DNA from: Gammaproteobacteria bacterium
GTDB taxonomy: Bacteria > Pseudomonadota > Gammaproteobacteria > DSM-16500
Length of the DNA: 64,000 nucleotides
Direction: 5' to 3'
NCBI GenBank assembly: GCA_021325575.1
Contig: JAJPGW010000005.1
Coordinates: forward strand, 310,001-374,000
The notes below the pieces were generated by a model. That model did no database searches. It had not been told where the DNA came from and saw nothing but the letters and a program-made list of their open reading frames with translations. Positions 44,553 to 54,291 of the stretch are shown in pieces; the stretch's first letter is position 1, and each line of letters opens with the position of its first letter. Both the position numbers and the translations under genes were made by a program.

Positions 44553-44583
44553 TAAACAAATAGTCATAAACGAGGATTTAAAC

Positions 44584-44688
44584 ATGAACACCCTAAAAAC
44601 AGAAGCCCTAGGCATTGCCTTATTTGCGGTTACTCTGCTGGTCATGATTGGTCTCAGTATTTTTTGCCACTTAACTCTAATCATATAG
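44584..44688 (+). CDS. 34-residue single-pass membrane micro-protein
   Basis: The ORF MNTLKTEALG... continues as one hydrophobic helix and ends HLTLII, 34 residues. A GAGG ribosome site lies 9 bases before the ATG, a strong promoter is placed upstream, and the next gene begins 10 bp after the stop with its own TAGGAG site. The compact layout argues for a real gene rather than chance. No family is recognised; a membrane-inserted regulator or a small toxin-like peptide are possibilities. Confidence 0.55.
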   Translation: MNTLKTEALGIALFAVTLLVMIGLSIFCHLTLII

Positions 44689-44698
44689 GAGACCAACC

Positions 44699-45883
44699 AT
44701 GCAACGCGATTCAAAATATGGCTCTTTCGGCGAAAGAAAATCATCTGATCGAAATGACGGTGATCTCGCTCGTCCGTTATTAACCAACTCGCCAAAAGGG
44801 CCCATGGATCAATCCATGGATACCCCAATGAAAAAAGATTTATATTTTCAGAGGCTATCAGAAGATGCAAAACAAGGTTGCATTGCTGGCGTTTATTCCT
44901 GTTATAACTTAGGTAAATGGCAACCAGCAATAATGAAATCTACCGGTGACTATGCGTCTCTATCCTGTGCAACCGATATTCCCTATTATGTTTCGATCCT
45001 ACCGCAACAAGGCGTCTTCAGCGCAAGCTATAATACTTTTGGATCCAATCCATGTCAGGACAAAGTTTGCGGCTCGCTGTTATTTTGTTGCGCTTTATTA
45101 TGCCTGCCAATAAAAGAAACCGCTCGGGTAAGTGGAGCAGTTTGTGGCGCACTCTGTGATGTTTGTTGTGGTTTATGTGGAAATTTCGATGAACCTGAAG
45201 CAACACCAGTTGGCATCAAGCTGTGGAAAGTTAGAGAGGATCTAGCGGATATACCATCCTTGAGATTGCCAGAATATCTGAAAATATATCTCACCGCATC
45301 TGAAGACGAACGCGATGCACTGACCTATGAATTTCATGATGAACTTTGTCACCACATCACGTCTTCTGAATTAAAAGAACATTCATTAGAAGACAAACAA
45401 CAAGCGCTATCTTATATTGCTGAACGCGGCAAGAGTATTTTAAATCGGCATCATTGTCTAGAGCATAAATATTTTTACTATGGCCGGAATTATACTTATA
45501 AGGTGCCCGTGAATGTCGATGACATGCCCGGAAATTATGTGATAAATGTCATACGTTCAAAATCATCTGACAGTCCACAATTGCTTGAATTTATCTTAGA
45601 AAAAGGCCGTGCCAGAGAATTTTTAACTCTCGCAATACGAAATAAAATTGCGGCGGCATTTGATCAAGCTTATCCACTTGATGAAGTATCCGAACAAAAA
45701 GCTCAGCATCCTCAAGATACAGCAGCAAAAACATGTATTCTTGCCAAGAGAGAAATATTACATCGATTTCATATTGATGGAAAATATCATGCATTACCCA
45801 TGCTTTTATTTAGTATTGCCGGACATCCTCGTCCAGTTGCTCAAATAACTCATGAATATTTATATGGCCTAACACCAAAATAA
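44699..45883 (+). CDS. Unknown Cys-rich protein, candidate effector
   Basis: No family is recognised. The 394 residues start with a polar disordered stretch (about 1-45), then a region with many Cys and hydrophobic residues (about 85-165; SLLFCCALLCLP, GALCDVCCGLCG), which could insert in membranes or be acylated. A soluble alpha/beta or helical C-terminal part (about 175-394) follows. The ribosome site is TAGGAG, 8 bases before the ATG. It is probably cotranscribed with the micro-ORF upstream. The CC motifs recall those of the product at 61123-61929. Confidence 0.5.
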   Translation: MQRDSKYGSFGERKSSDRNDGDLARPLLTNSPKGPMDQSMDTPMKKDLYFQRLSEDAKQGCIAGVYSCYNLGKWQPAIMKSTGDYASLSCATDIPYYVSILPQQGVFSASYNTFGSNPCQDKVCGSLLFCCALLCLPIKETARVSGAVCGALCDVCCGLCGNFDEPEATPVGIKLWKVREDLADIPSLRLPEYLKIYLTASEDERDALTYEFHDELCHHITSSELKEHSLEDKQQALSYIAERGKSILNRHHCLEHKYFYYGRNYTYKVPVNVDDMPGNYVINVIRSKSSDSPQLLEFILEKGRAREFLTLAIRNKIAAAFDQAYPLDEVSEQKAQHPQDTAAKTCILAKREILHRFHIDGKYHALPMLLFSIAGHPRPVAQITHEYLYGLTPK

Positions 45884-45917
45884 TTGTACTTTATCGTACT
45901 TTCGCTATAATCACCCC

Positions 45918-46523
45918 ATGCGAATAATCACTTTATTATGGATGATAGTGTGTCTCATGGGGCTCGCGAGTTGCGCCACGATGCAGCCTGCTTCGCAATT
46001 ACCGCAAAATCAAAATGTCACTTGGGATTCACGCGCCACATCTCTTGCTAAAATTCAAAGCTGGAATTTAAGAGGGATGATCGCGATTCGCACGCCGAAA
46101 GACTCTGGCAGCGCGACCTTACAATGGCAACAGCAGCAACAAAATTATTATCATATTTCCTTATTTGGACCTTTAGGCAGTCATTCGGTCGAAATTACTG
46201 GCCGACCGGGCAATGTGACCCTAGCGTCTGCTGATGGAAAAACGTTCCATGCCAATAGCCCTGAGGAACTGCTCGCACAACAATTAGGCTGGCGGTTACC
46301 GATTTCCAATCTTTATTATTGGGTACGTGGCATTCCTGTTCCAGGTGCCGCCTCACAAAAATCCTTTGATTCCTATCATCATCTCACCCAACTTACTCAG
46401 AATGGCTGGTCAATTCGGTATTTAAGTTATACCGCGGTCAATGGCGTTGATCTGCCGAGCAAAATTTTTATGGATAACCCACAATTAAACGTAAAAATCA
46501 TTATCAACCAATGGCAAATTTAA
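45918..46523 (+). CDS. lolB: Outer-membrane lipoprotein insertion protein LolB
   Basis: Receives lipoproteins from LolA and puts them in the outer membrane. The 201-residue precursor has a leader ending in the lipobox LASC near residue 19, then an unclosed beta-barrel with WNLRGMIAIRTPKDSGSATLQW and LYYWVRGIPVPG. ispE, which often sits between lolB and prs in gammaproteobacteria, is absent here; a tRNA-Gln takes its place. Confidence 0.92.
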   Translation: MRIITLLWMIVCLMGLASCATMQPASQLPQNQNVTWDSRATSLAKIQSWNLRGMIAIRTPKDSGSATLQWQQQQQNYYHISLFGPLGSHSVEITGRPGNVTLASADGKTFHANSPEELLAQQLGWRLPISNLYYWVRGIPVPGAASQKSFDSYHHLTQLTQNGWSIRYLSYTAVNGVDLPSKIFMDNPQLNVKIIINQWQI

Positions 46524-46531
46524 GAAATTTA

Positions 46532-46560
46532 TTGACACTATGGCAAGCAGTCAGCAAAAT
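46532..46560 (+). promoter_or_regulatory. Sigma70-type promoter of tRNA-Gln and probably prs
   Basis: TTGACA at 46532-46537, 17-bp spacer and CAAAAT at 46555-46560, ending 28 bp before the tRNA. No terminator was seen between the tRNA and prs. Confidence 0.65.
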
Positions 46561-46588
46561 AAGCGCCCTGACGTTTCTACTCTAAGAT

Positions 46589-46663
46589 TGGGGTGTAGCC
46601 AAGCGGTAAGGCACCGGGTTTTGATCCCGGCATCCCTAGGTTCGAATCCTAGCACCCCAGCCA
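46589..46663 (+). tRNA. tRNA-Gln (anticodon UUG)
   Basis: The 75-nt cloverleaf has acceptor TGGGGTG pairing with CACCCCA, a D arm with AGCCAAGCGGTAAGGC, an anticodon loop with TTG (reads CAA), and the T arm CTAGGTTCGAATCCTAG. The 3' CCA is encoded. It stands just upstream of prs, the usual gammaproteobacterial position. Confidence 0.97.
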
Positions 46664-46685
46664 TTAAGACCTAAGGAATAGTGCC

Positions 46686-47633
46686 GTGCCAGAAATCATG
46701 ATGTTTAGCGGGAATGCCAATCGAGAACTTGCCGAACATATCGTCGCTCATCTCAACTTACCGCTAGGAAAAGCTCATGTTGGCCGTTTCAGCGATGGCG
46801 AAACCATGGTCGAAATTCAGGAAAACGTCCGCGGCCGTGATATTTTTATTATTCAATCGACTTCTGCACCGACCAATGACAATTTGATGGAATTGATCAT
46901 TATGGCTGATGCATTACGTCGAGCATCAGCTGCTCGAATTACAGCCGTTGTACCTTATTTTGGTTATGCAAGACAAGACCGACGCGTTCGCTCTGCCCGC
47001 GTGCCAATTACGGCAAAAATTGTTGCTGATATGATGGCCTCCGTCGGGATTAGTCGCTTAGTTACCGTGGATTTACATGCTGATCAAATCCAGGGTTTTT
47101 TCTATATGCCCGTTGATAACTTGTATAGCACGCCTATCATGCTGGAAGACATTCATCGTAATTCATACAAAAATTTAATCGTCGTATCACCCGATGTGGG
47201 CGGCGTGATTCGGGCGCGCGCGATTGCAAAAAGATTATCGGGCGCCGATTTAGCCATTATTGATAAAAGACGTCCGCAACCGAACGAAGCGCAAGTGATG
47301 CATATTATCGGTGACGTCAAAGACAAAGAATGTATTATTGTGGATGATATTATTGATACCGCGAGCACCCTTTGCAAAGCGGTCGAAGCCTTAAAAGAAC
47401 ACGGTGCTGCGAAAGTCGTAGCCTATGTCACGCATCCTGTTTTATCTGGCAAAGCAATCCAGAATATTGAAGCTTCATCCATCGATGAAATCGTTGTTAC
47501 TGATACGATCCCGCTACAAGCCGAAGCATTACATTGCAAACGCATTCGGCCGATTAGCTTAAGTCACATGATTGCTGAAGCCATTCGACGAATCAGCGGC
47601 GCGGGGTCATTGAGCCGAATGTTCCTCGATTAG
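46686..47633 (+). CDS. prs: Ribose-phosphate pyrophosphokinase
   Basis: Makes PRPP from ribose 5-phosphate and ATP. 315 residues, the E. coli length, starting at GTG preceded by [17 protein letters not shown], the ATP-site [17 protein letters not shown] and the PRPP loop [13 protein letters not shown] are all present. Its 3' end overlaps the antisense gene 47593-49386 by 41 bp. In relatives prs is followed by rplY on the same strand; here 4 kb of reverse-strand genes intervene. Confidence 0.96.
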   Translation: MPEIMMFSGNANRELAEHIVAHLNLPLGKAHVGRFSDGETMVEIQENVRGRDIFIIQSTSAPTNDNLMELIIMADALRRASAARITAVVPYFGYARQDRRVRSARVPITAKIVADMMASVGISRLVTVDLHADQIQGFFYMPVDNLYSTPIMLEDIHRNSYKNLIVVSPDVGGVIRARAIAKRLSGADLAIIDKRRPQPNEAQVMHIIGDVKDKECIIVDDIIDTASTLCKAVEALKEHGAAKVVAYVTHPVLSGKAIQNIEASSIDEIVVTDTIPLQAEALHCKRIRPISLSHMIAEAIRRISGAGSLSRMFLD

Positions 47634-49386
47634 GAACAGCATTCCTCAGAAAACGTGAACAAGCAGATCGTTGGTTATCTTGCACGCTCGCTAATTCTGA
47701 AAAAAATCCATTCGATTCCGCTTTCGGCTTTTGCGTAGTTTTAGGGTCTTCTGTTTTTAATTTTTTTGCCTTGGGTTGATCAGCTCGCTCTGATTTCTCG
47801 TCAACCGGTTCTCGTTCGCGTTTTCTATTTTTCAAATCAAATAATTTTTGAGGAAAAACCCTTCTCGCTTGCTCGGCAAATCGATCTGTATCGATTCCTG
47901 CAAGCAGAGTCACCTTGTTTTGAATTTCGCATTTTAATCTTTCGTGGAGTTCACGAATAATTTTGATAAGAATAATCAATTTATCTGGATTTTCTGAATT
48001 TTGCTCTGCTTCTTGCAACACGACACAAGCCGCATCGATTTCCTTTTCAATTAAAGAAAGGGGGACCGATTGTACCAAATTCGATTTTCCTGTTCTTTTA
48101 CGCTTTCTTTTCCCCATTTTTTTTCCTGAAAAAGATTTTGCCGAACCAAACGAAGTCGCTTCTTTTTGCAATTCCTGACGAATACTCATTGCTAACTGCT
48201 GGTTCTCTGGAGAAAATTTTAATTCCTCTTCCCTTTTGTCTGATAATAATTGTGCGATTTCTTTTTCTTTCTGTTGTAATCGGGGCAATAAACCCTTTAA
48301 TTCTTCTTTTTTGTCTTTCATTTCTTGAGTGGTCGTATCAATTAATTTTTCGACCTTTTTATGCTGGGCATCCAGAAAAGCACCCTCTTTCTCAATTTCT
48401 TCATCGTGTTCGCCTTGCAGCACTTCTTCTGATGGAAGAGAATCCGTTTTTTTATAACGCTGACCAAATGCTTCGTGCATTAACAGCAATGTTTCATCGC
48501 TTCCATCCGAATTTTGATGAAATTGCTTAACCGTTTCTTTGATATTAATTTTTGTTTCTCGTTGACGAACCTGAGGCGTTTCGTAATCTCGACTATCATC
48601 GAAAATTTCGCTTATTCTTCTTTGCAGGGTTTTGCGAATGATTTGCGTACTATCTTGAGCTTGTTTATTTTCTTTTGCCGTTTTTGCCTTTTCTTCTTTC
48701 GTCATAGATACTTGCGATGAACCGACATCAGGAATGACTGTCGGTTTTTCATTATGCAAAACTCGGCTTAGTCTATGTTGATAAATCGGATATTGAATAT
48801 CTACTCGAAATCTAGCGATTACTTGTCTAACAAACTCTAATCGTTCGGGTGTAAGACCTGATTCATCCAACAGATAATCTCTATACAAACATCGAAATCC
48901 TTCGGGCGTATCTTTGGGTTTTTGTAAAAAAAATTCTAGACCCGTTTGACACCACTCAAGACAATAAGCCATTTCGGCAAAATGACCGGTGAAAGCGGTT
49001 GTTGCGTAATGGGGATTATGTGGATGACTGCCGGAAATTTGTGGGAAGGCTTGATAAAATTGAATTTGCACATCTTTCACGCGACGAATAAAAAAAACTC
49101 CTGCCGCAAAACAAAACAGTGCTACGGGTTTTATTTCTTCCTTATCAAGTGTTCGTAAAAAAGATTGATTATTATGATATTCAAAAAATTTGTCTTTAAT
49201 ACGATTAATTCTTTTTAAAAGTGAAGCTAACAGCTCTGGCGTTAAGTGAACATCTCGATTACTGGCTATCGTCAAATCTAGAATGACTCGACGCATTTCT
49301 TTCTGAAAATTTTCTCCTTTATTTGAATTCGACGAACTTGATGCTTTCAATTCATTCGGATCGCTCATCAAAACTTGATGCTGCAT
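47593..49386 (-). CDS. Coiled-coil protein with NLS-like motifs, paralogue of the next gene; candidate nuclear effector
   Basis: No family is recognised. The 597-residue protein starts MQHQ with GGAG seven bases upstream. It has a helical N-terminus (30-200), a segment [17 protein letters not shown] (251-267), a long coiled coil (about 335-410), then basic clusters at 422-431 ([10 protein letters not shown]), 520-525 (NRKRER) and 539-544 (KAKKLK), which read as classical nuclear localisation signals. The motif [10 protein letters not shown] (507-516) recurs in the paralogue. No signal peptide or membrane segment. It is probably cotranscribed with the larger paralogue 94 bp upstream. Confidence 0.6.
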   Translation of the reverse strand: MQHQVLMSDPNELKASSSSNSNKGENFQKEMRRVILDLTIASNRDVHLTPELLASLLKRINRIKDKFFEYHNNQSFLRTLDKEEIKPVALFCFAAGVFFIRRVKDVQIQFYQAFPQISGSHPHNPHYATTAFTGHFAEMAYCLEWCQTGLEFFLQKPKDTPEGFRCLYRDYLLDESGLTPERLEFVRQVIARFRVDIQYPIYQHRLSRVLHNEKPTVIPDVGSSQVSMTKEEKAKTAKENKQAQDSTQIIRKTLQRRISEIFDDSRDYETPQVRQRETKINIKETVKQFHQNSDGSDETLLLMHEAFGQRYKKTDSLPSEEVLQGEHDEEIEKEGAFLDAQHKKVEKLIDTTTQEMKDKKEELKGLLPRLQQKEKEIAQLLSDKREEELKFSPENQQLAMSIRQELQKEATSFGSAKSFSGKKMGKRKRKRTGKSNLVQSVPLSLIEKEIDAACVVLQEAEQNSENPDKLIILIKIIRELHERLKCEIQNKVTLLAGIDTDRFAEQARRVFPQKLFDLKNRKREREPVDEKSERADQPKAKKLKTEDPKTTQKPKAESNGFFSELASVQDNQRSACSRFLRNAVPNRGTFGSMTPRR

Positions 49387-49480
49387 AACCCCACTCCAAA
49401 AAAGAAATTAAAATGCTTCCTCGCCTCAAAATATTGCCGGAATTGGAGGCGATGAGCAAATGTTTCAGTTTTTGGACGGG

Positions 49481-51556
49481 TTATCGAAACTGGAATCCAG
49501 TATTTCCTGGCTGAGGCTGTGGCTGGGTTTGCTGCCCATTTCCCGGCCCCCACATTCCAACCTGGCACAAAACAAATCCCGGCGGAACAGCCATTTGCTG
49601 TGTCGATTGTTGTTGCGGAACCATCATCATTGGAGGGTGTCCTGGGTACGCCATCATCATGGGTGGCTGGCCTGGTTGGACCATTATCATCGGAGGATGA
49701 TAGACCATCATACCTTGCGGCGGTCCGTACATCATGTGCATGGGATAGCCGTAAACAGGGGCTGCCTGCATTTGTTGTTGCTGTTGTTGTGGTTGTTGCT
49801 GTGGCTGTTGATGTTTTTGCTCGGGTTGTTGTGGTTGTGTTTCTGCTTGAACCGGCGGTTTTCTTGAAGAAGATCCTGATTCTTCCATCGAAACCGGGTC
49901 TTGATTCGTCGATGAACCATTTGAATTGCTAGCCGTTGTTTCTTCATTCGGTTCATCGCCGCTTTCACTACTCACTCCCGGAGAAGATACTCTCGAATCA
50001 AAAAATCGAGGTGATTGCGATGACAGAACAGGCTTGTGCTTCGGGTTGATATCAATTTCCAATTGTTTACGTTCTCTTTCGGCTGCTGTTGTTCTTTGTT
50101 TTTTTCGTTTTGGTTCTTTGTTGGGTTTTTGGGCCACTCCATCTTCTTGGATTTCATCCTCTGGGGTTCGAGAACGTTTTTTACCTTGTTTTTTTCCTGG
50201 CACAGGACTTGCATTAAACAAAGATTTCGGAAAAACATGTCGAAATTGCGCTTCAAAATTCGAAGGGGTTTCCATTAAATTTTTTAATCGTTGTATTCCC
50301 TCTAACAATTCCGTATCGATTTTTTTTAATTCGTAATAAATATAAAAAACCGCACGCATTTTGTGCTCATCCAATCCTTGACGGCTGTGCTGATTTTTTG
50401 CTTCCTGCAATATATTTTTTAAAACCATGATTTTAATTGTGACTCCATCAACATCTTTGTATTCAGCTTTCTGTTGCGCTTCTTTTACTCTATCAGAAAT
50501 TATTGCATCATATTTTTGCGCCATCGCTTCTGGATGATTATCTGAAAAAAATTTGTTGGAACAAGTGCCCTGATATTCTAATAGCGACTGAGCCTCTATT
50601 AACAGAGGGGCTGTTTCAGCTTGAAAAGCTATTAATTGTTGCAATTTGTCCTGTTGTTCTTTAATTGCAACTTGCATATGTTGAATCGTCTCCGCAATAT
50701 ACCTCTCAATTTCTTCACCCAACGCTATCAATTTCGATTTCGATTTCGCTTTTTTAAATTTGGTTCGCAGTTTGGTGTGTATTTCATCCAAAATCGTTAA
50801 TTGAGTTTCCGGAGGTAATCGATAAAATTGTCTGACAATGTCTCTCGCGTTCCATAAATCGAGCTTATCCATTCTTCTCAGTATTGTTGTTCGCAAAACA
50901 TCAAAAGTCACTGGGCCTTCGCCTTGTTTATAACGTTTTTGCAATGCTTTACTTTCTTTAGGATCTTCTGCTTTAGGTAAATTCTCTGTTTGCAACATTT
51001 CCTCATTATGATTTTTTTTAGTAAGCTCATATTGTTCATAATGTTTTAAAAGTTGTTTTCTAATTTCTTCGATCTCAATAATAAATCTTGAATCATCACT
51101 GATATTCTGAGGAAAATTTTTAACACCCTGACACCAAAAATCAAGTTCGTCACTGAATTCTTTAAATCGCAAACAGGCTGCGTAAAATTGGTAATAGGTA
51201 TTATCATAGTGCTCATCGGTATCGTCAATACAAGGTTTTTTCTTGTGAGCGATTTGTGTTGCATCAATCATGCCTTGATAATGTTTTTCAAATTTTTCCA
51301 GATAAAATTTAGCAACAGCACGATAGAATTTTGATACTTGATAACAAAGAATGGCAAGCGCATGACGAGCTTCTTCTTTGACGTTTTGATTTGGGTTGAA
51401 AGCCTGAGTGTCTTGAAGACACTTTTTTACAATGGCAATATCATTGACTAATTTATTAATTTTCGAAGGAAAATTATCATCGAATTTAAGTTCTTGTAGT
51501 TCACTATTCAATGCTTTGATTTGTGCCCATAATGGCACAGGCTGTTGATGCTGCAT
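49481..51556 (-). CDS. NLS-rich protein with prion-like Q/P/M tail; candidate nuclear effector
   Basis: No family is recognised. The 691 residues comprise a helical N-terminal region (1-430), the shared block LRTTILRRMDKLDLWNARD (221-239) and FRHVFPKSLF (438-447), basic clusters at 455-463 (KKQGKKRSR) and 480-488 (KEPKRKKQR), a Ser/acidic disordered stretch (510-570), a Gln-rich run (572-597) and a Pro/Met/Tyr/Gly-rich tail (600-691). Both paralogues begin with the same 12 bases ATGCAGCATCAA. GAGGTAG precedes the start. Such architecture is eukaryote-like. No export signal for the general pathway. Confidence 0.6.
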   Translation of the reverse strand: MQHQQPVPLWAQIKALNSELQELKFDDNFPSKINKLVNDIAIVKKCLQDTQAFNPNQNVKEEARHALAILCYQVSKFYRAVAKFYLEKFEKHYQGMIDATQIAHKKKPCIDDTDEHYDNTYYQFYAACLRFKEFSDELDFWCQGVKNFPQNISDDSRFIIEIEEIRKQLLKHYEQYELTKKNHNEEMLQTENLPKAEDPKESKALQKRYKQGEGPVTFDVLRTTILRRMDKLDLWNARDIVRQFYRLPPETQLTILDEIHTKLRTKFKKAKSKSKLIALGEEIERYIAETIQHMQVAIKEQQDKLQQLIAFQAETAPLLIEAQSLLEYQGTCSNKFFSDNHPEAMAQKYDAIISDRVKEAQQKAEYKDVDGVTIKIMVLKNILQEAKNQHSRQGLDEHKMRAVFYIYYELKKIDTELLEGIQRLKNLMETPSNFEAQFRHVFPKSLFNASPVPGKKQGKKRSRTPEDEIQEDGVAQKPNKEPKRKKQRTTAAERERKQLEIDINPKHKPVLSSQSPRFFDSRVSSPGVSSESGDEPNEETTASNSNGSSTNQDPVSMEESGSSSRKPPVQAETQPQQPEQKHQQPQQQPQQQQQQMQAAPVYGYPMHMMYGPPQGMMVYHPPMIMVQPGQPPMMMAYPGHPPMMMVPQQQSTQQMAVPPGFVLCQVGMWGPGNGQQTQPQPQPGNTGFQFR

Positions 51557-51740
51557 TCCACTACCTCGATCGTTTTAATAGTATAATAATTGCTCAATTT
51601 TAAACTATTTTTTGTTCAAAATCCAGTCAAAATAGCAAAATTAACCCTATAATTTACTTAGCTTTTTTGCCCAATTCAGGTACAATAGCGCCCTCTTATC
51701 CTGGTCGCAGGGGTAGGATCTATTAACTTTAGGAGTATTT

Positions 51741-52454
51741 ATGGCTATCAAATTCGAACTCGAAGCAGAACTTCGCGGGGATGTGGGGAAAGGTGCGAGC
51801 CGCCGCCTGCGTCACGCGAACAGTGTTCCAGCGGTTGTTTATGGCGCGGGTGTTGAACCTGTTTCTCTGACCTTAAACCACGATAAAGTGTCCGTGGCAT
51901 TGGCTCAAGAAGCGTTTTATTCACATATTTTGACCTTAAAAACCGGCCAAAAAAGCGAAAAAGTGATTTTAAAAAGCGTTCAGCGTCACCCTTCACGTCC
52001 CCGCATCCAGCACATTGATTTTTTACGCATCCGTGCGGACCAAAAACTCAAGATGAACGTGCCATTGCACTTCTTAGGCGAAGACAAAGCCCCTGGATTA
52101 AAAGCCGGTGGTGTATTCCAGCACTTGATGAGCGACATCGAAGTGTCTTGCTTACCTGCAGACTTACCAGAATTCATTGAAGTTGACGTTTCCAACCTGG
52201 AATTAGACCAGTCTATCCATTTGAGCGAATTAAAAATTCCAAAAGGCGTCGAATTGGTTGCATTTGCCCATGGTGTTGAAGGCCATGATCAAGCGGTCAT
52301 TTCAATTCATATTCCACGTATTGAAGTGGAAGAACCGGTTGTTGCAGCACCTGCTGAAGGTGAAGTGGCAGCAGAAGGCGCAGCGCCTGCTGAAGGTGCC
52401 ACGGCCGCTCCTGCTGAAGGTGCAGCTGAAGCTAGCAAAGGCAAGAAAGAATAA
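51741..52454 (+). CDS. rplY: Ribosomal protein bL25, CTC type
   Basis: Binds 5S rRNA. The 237-residue long form has the bL25 domain (about 1-95; GKGASRRLRHANSVPAVVYG) and the C-terminal CTC/TL5 domain (about 100-200), then an Ala/Glu/Pro-rich tail with repeats of AAPAEG ending in Lys. A TTAGGAG site is before the ATG. A TACAAT at 51681-51686 may be a -10 box in the 184-bp leader; no good -35 was found. Immediately downstream is pth. Confidence 0.94.
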   Translation: MAIKFELEAELRGDVGKGASRRLRHANSVPAVVYGAGVEPVSLTLNHDKVSVALAQEAFYSHILTLKTGQKSEKVILKSVQRHPSRPRIQHIDFLRIRADQKLKMNVPLHFLGEDKAPGLKAGGVFQHLMSDIEVSCLPADLPEFIEVDVSNLELDQSIHLSELKIPKGVELVAFAHGVEGHDQAVISIHIPRIEVEEPVVAAPAEGEVAAEGAAPAEGATAAPAEGAAEASKGKKE

Positions 52455-52535
52455 TCCTGCCATTTCAAAAAGCAGCTCTGTGAAAAATGGGGCTGCTTTC
52501 ATAAAGTCTTGCTATGACTTTTTTGGAGTTCCAAC

Positions 52536-53129
52536 GTGTCATCAGGCATTTCATTAATTGTAGGCTTAGGCAATCCCGGAAGCGAATATGAAGACACTCG
52601 GCACAATGCCGGTGCCTGGTTTGTGCATTCTCTTGCAAACGATACCCACGCAACCTTGCATCCTGCCATCAAATTTCACGGCTTGCACGCAATCACAAAA
52701 TTACATGGCCATGATTGTCACTTACTGATTCCAACCACTTTTATGAATTTAAGCGGCCAATCCGTTCAGGCGCTCGCCAAATATTATAAAATTGAGCCCG
52801 AAAATATTTTAGTCGCACATGATGAAATTGATTTACCCATCGGTGAAATACGTCTGAAATTCGATGGTGGACATGGCGGTCACAATGGTTTACGCGACCT
52901 CATCAACCATTTCGGCAATAAATTTCATCGCTTGCGAATTGGTGTCGGCCATCCCGGTAACAGCAAATTAGTCGAAAATTATGTACTGCATCCGCCAAAA
53001 AAAGAGGAGCGCGTGTTAATCGATCACGCCATTTCAAAAGCAGAAAAAGTCATTCCATTGTTGCTCGATGGCGAGTTTCAACGAGCTACCATGGCATTGC
53101 ATACCAAAGGTGAAAAAAATGGGAATTAA
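52536..53129 (+). CDS. pth: Peptidyl-tRNA hydrolase
   Basis: Recycles tRNA from peptidyl-tRNA. The 197 residues start at a GTG with GGAG seven bases upstream. [17 protein letters not shown] with the catalytic His, [13 protein letters not shown], and [14 protein letters not shown] with the catalytic Asp are visible. The end overlaps ychF by 11 bp. Confidence 0.96.
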   Translation: MSSGISLIVGLGNPGSEYEDTRHNAGAWFVHSLANDTHATLHPAIKFHGLHAITKLHGHDCHLLIPTTFMNLSGQSVQALAKYYKIEPENILVAHDEIDLPIGEIRLKFDGGHGGHNGLRDLINHFGNKFHRLRIGVGHPGNSKLVENYVLHPPKKEERVLIDHAISKAEKVIPLLLDGEFQRATMALHTKGEKNGN

Positions 53130-54210
53130 ATGCGGCATCGTCGGATTGCCCAATGTAGGCAAATCCACATTATTTAACTGTTTAACGAAAGCGGGTGTCG
53201 AAGCATCCAATTATCCTTTTTGCACGATTGAACCGAACGTCGGAATTGTTCCCGTGCCTGATCCGCGTTTAGATACGCTTGCAGACATTGTGAAACCTGA
53301 ACGTGTGGTGCCAACTACAATGGAATTCGTCGACATCGCAGGATTAGTAAAAGGTGCGGCCGAAGGCGAAGGCTTAGGCAATAAATTTCTCGCCAACATT
53401 CGTGAAACGGATGCCATCGCGCATGTGGTCCGTTGTTTCGAAGATACCAATGTTGTGCATGTGGCTGGAAAAATTTCTCCGAAAGATGATATCGAAGTCA
53501 TCAATACAGAACTTGCGCTAGCTGATCTTGAAGCCGTAGATCGCACACTACAACGATTGCAAAAACAAGTTAAGGCAGGCGATAAAGCTGCTGCGGTTGA
53601 ATCCGCATTGCTTGAACGAGTAAAAAAACAATTAGACCAGGGACAACCTGCTCGCGCGTTGAATTTTACCAAAGAAGAAAAATTATTATTAAAACCGTTA
53701 AATTTATTAACCGTCAAACCAACACTTTATATCGCGAACGTCGCTGAAACGGGCTTTACTAATAATCCTTATTTAGATCAGGTCAAAGAAATCGCCAAAA
53801 ACGAAAACGCAAGCCTAGTCGCCGTCTGCGCTGCCATCGAAGCCGAAATTGCGGATCTCGACGATGCAGAAAAAAAAGCATTTCTGGATGATTTAAAATT
53901 AGAAGAACCCGGATTAAATCGCGTGATTCATGCCGGTTATAAATTATTGGGCCTAGAAACCTATTTCACAGCGGGCGTAAAAGAAGTCCGCGCCTGGACC
54001 GTTCACGTAGGTTCAACTGCACCACAAGCGGCTGGCGTTATTCATACCGATTTTGAAAAAGGCTTTATTCGAGCAGAAATTATTGGTTATGACGATTATG
54101 TGAAATACAAAGGCGAAGCGGGGGCGAAAGAAGCCGGTAAATGGCGCCTGGAAGGGAAAGATTACATTGTGAAGGACGGTGATGTGATTTATTTCAGATT
54201 TAATGTTTAA
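53119..54210 (+). CDS. ychF: Ribosome-associated ATPase YchF (OLA1 family)
   Basis: An Obg-type ATPase implicated in translation and stress control. The ATG at 53119 with AAAGGTG upstream gives 363 residues, the E. coli length; the frame extends upstream inside pth but is not used. [12 protein letters not shown] (Walker A), [17 protein letters not shown], the NxxE in place of NKxD (NVAE) and the C-terminal TGS domain with [12 protein letters not shown] are all seen. Confidence 0.96.
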   Translation: MGIKCGIVGLPNVGKSTLFNCLTKAGVEASNYPFCTIEPNVGIVPVPDPRLDTLADIVKPERVVPTTMEFVDIAGLVKGAAEGEGLGNKFLANIRETDAIAHVVRCFEDTNVVHVAGKISPKDDIEVINTELALADLEAVDRTLQRLQKQVKAGDKAAAVESALLERVKKQLDQGQPARALNFTKEEKLLLKPLNLLTVKPTLYIANVAETGFTNNPYLDQVKEIAKNENASLVAVCAAIEAEIADLDDAEKKAFLDDLKLEEPGLNRVIHAGYKLLGLETYFTAGVKEVRAWTVHVGSTAPQAAGVIHTDFEKGFIRAEIIGYDDYVKYKGEAGAKEAGKWRLEGKDYIVKDGDVIYFRFNV

Positions 54211-54248
54211 GATAACAATACCGACTTGTGATTGTTAATAGCTGGTGG

Positions 54249-54279
54249 TATACTGTATACATTAGATGTATACAGTATA
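54249..54279. promoter_or_regulatory. Perfect 14-bp inverted repeat, operator of the toxin-antitoxin pair
   Basis: TATACTGTATACAT and its exact complement ATGTATACAGTATA flank TAG. Each arm contains the smaller palindrome GTATAC. The element ends 12 bp before the antitoxin ATG, where ribbon-helix-helix antitoxins normally bind to repress their own operon. Confidence 0.8.
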
Positions 54280-54291
54280 TAGGTAACAAAT

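Noticed and set aside
49460-50336. Several plus-strand frames opposite the 691-residue gene
   Set aside because: They are complements of Gln, Pro and Met runs and give Leu/Val/Cys-rich strings. The minus-strand gene has a start site and a paralogue.
52458-52505. Terminator after rplY (AAAGCAGC...GCTGCTTT)
   Set aside because: The stem is 8 bp with a 15-base loop and no T tract follows; too weak to call.
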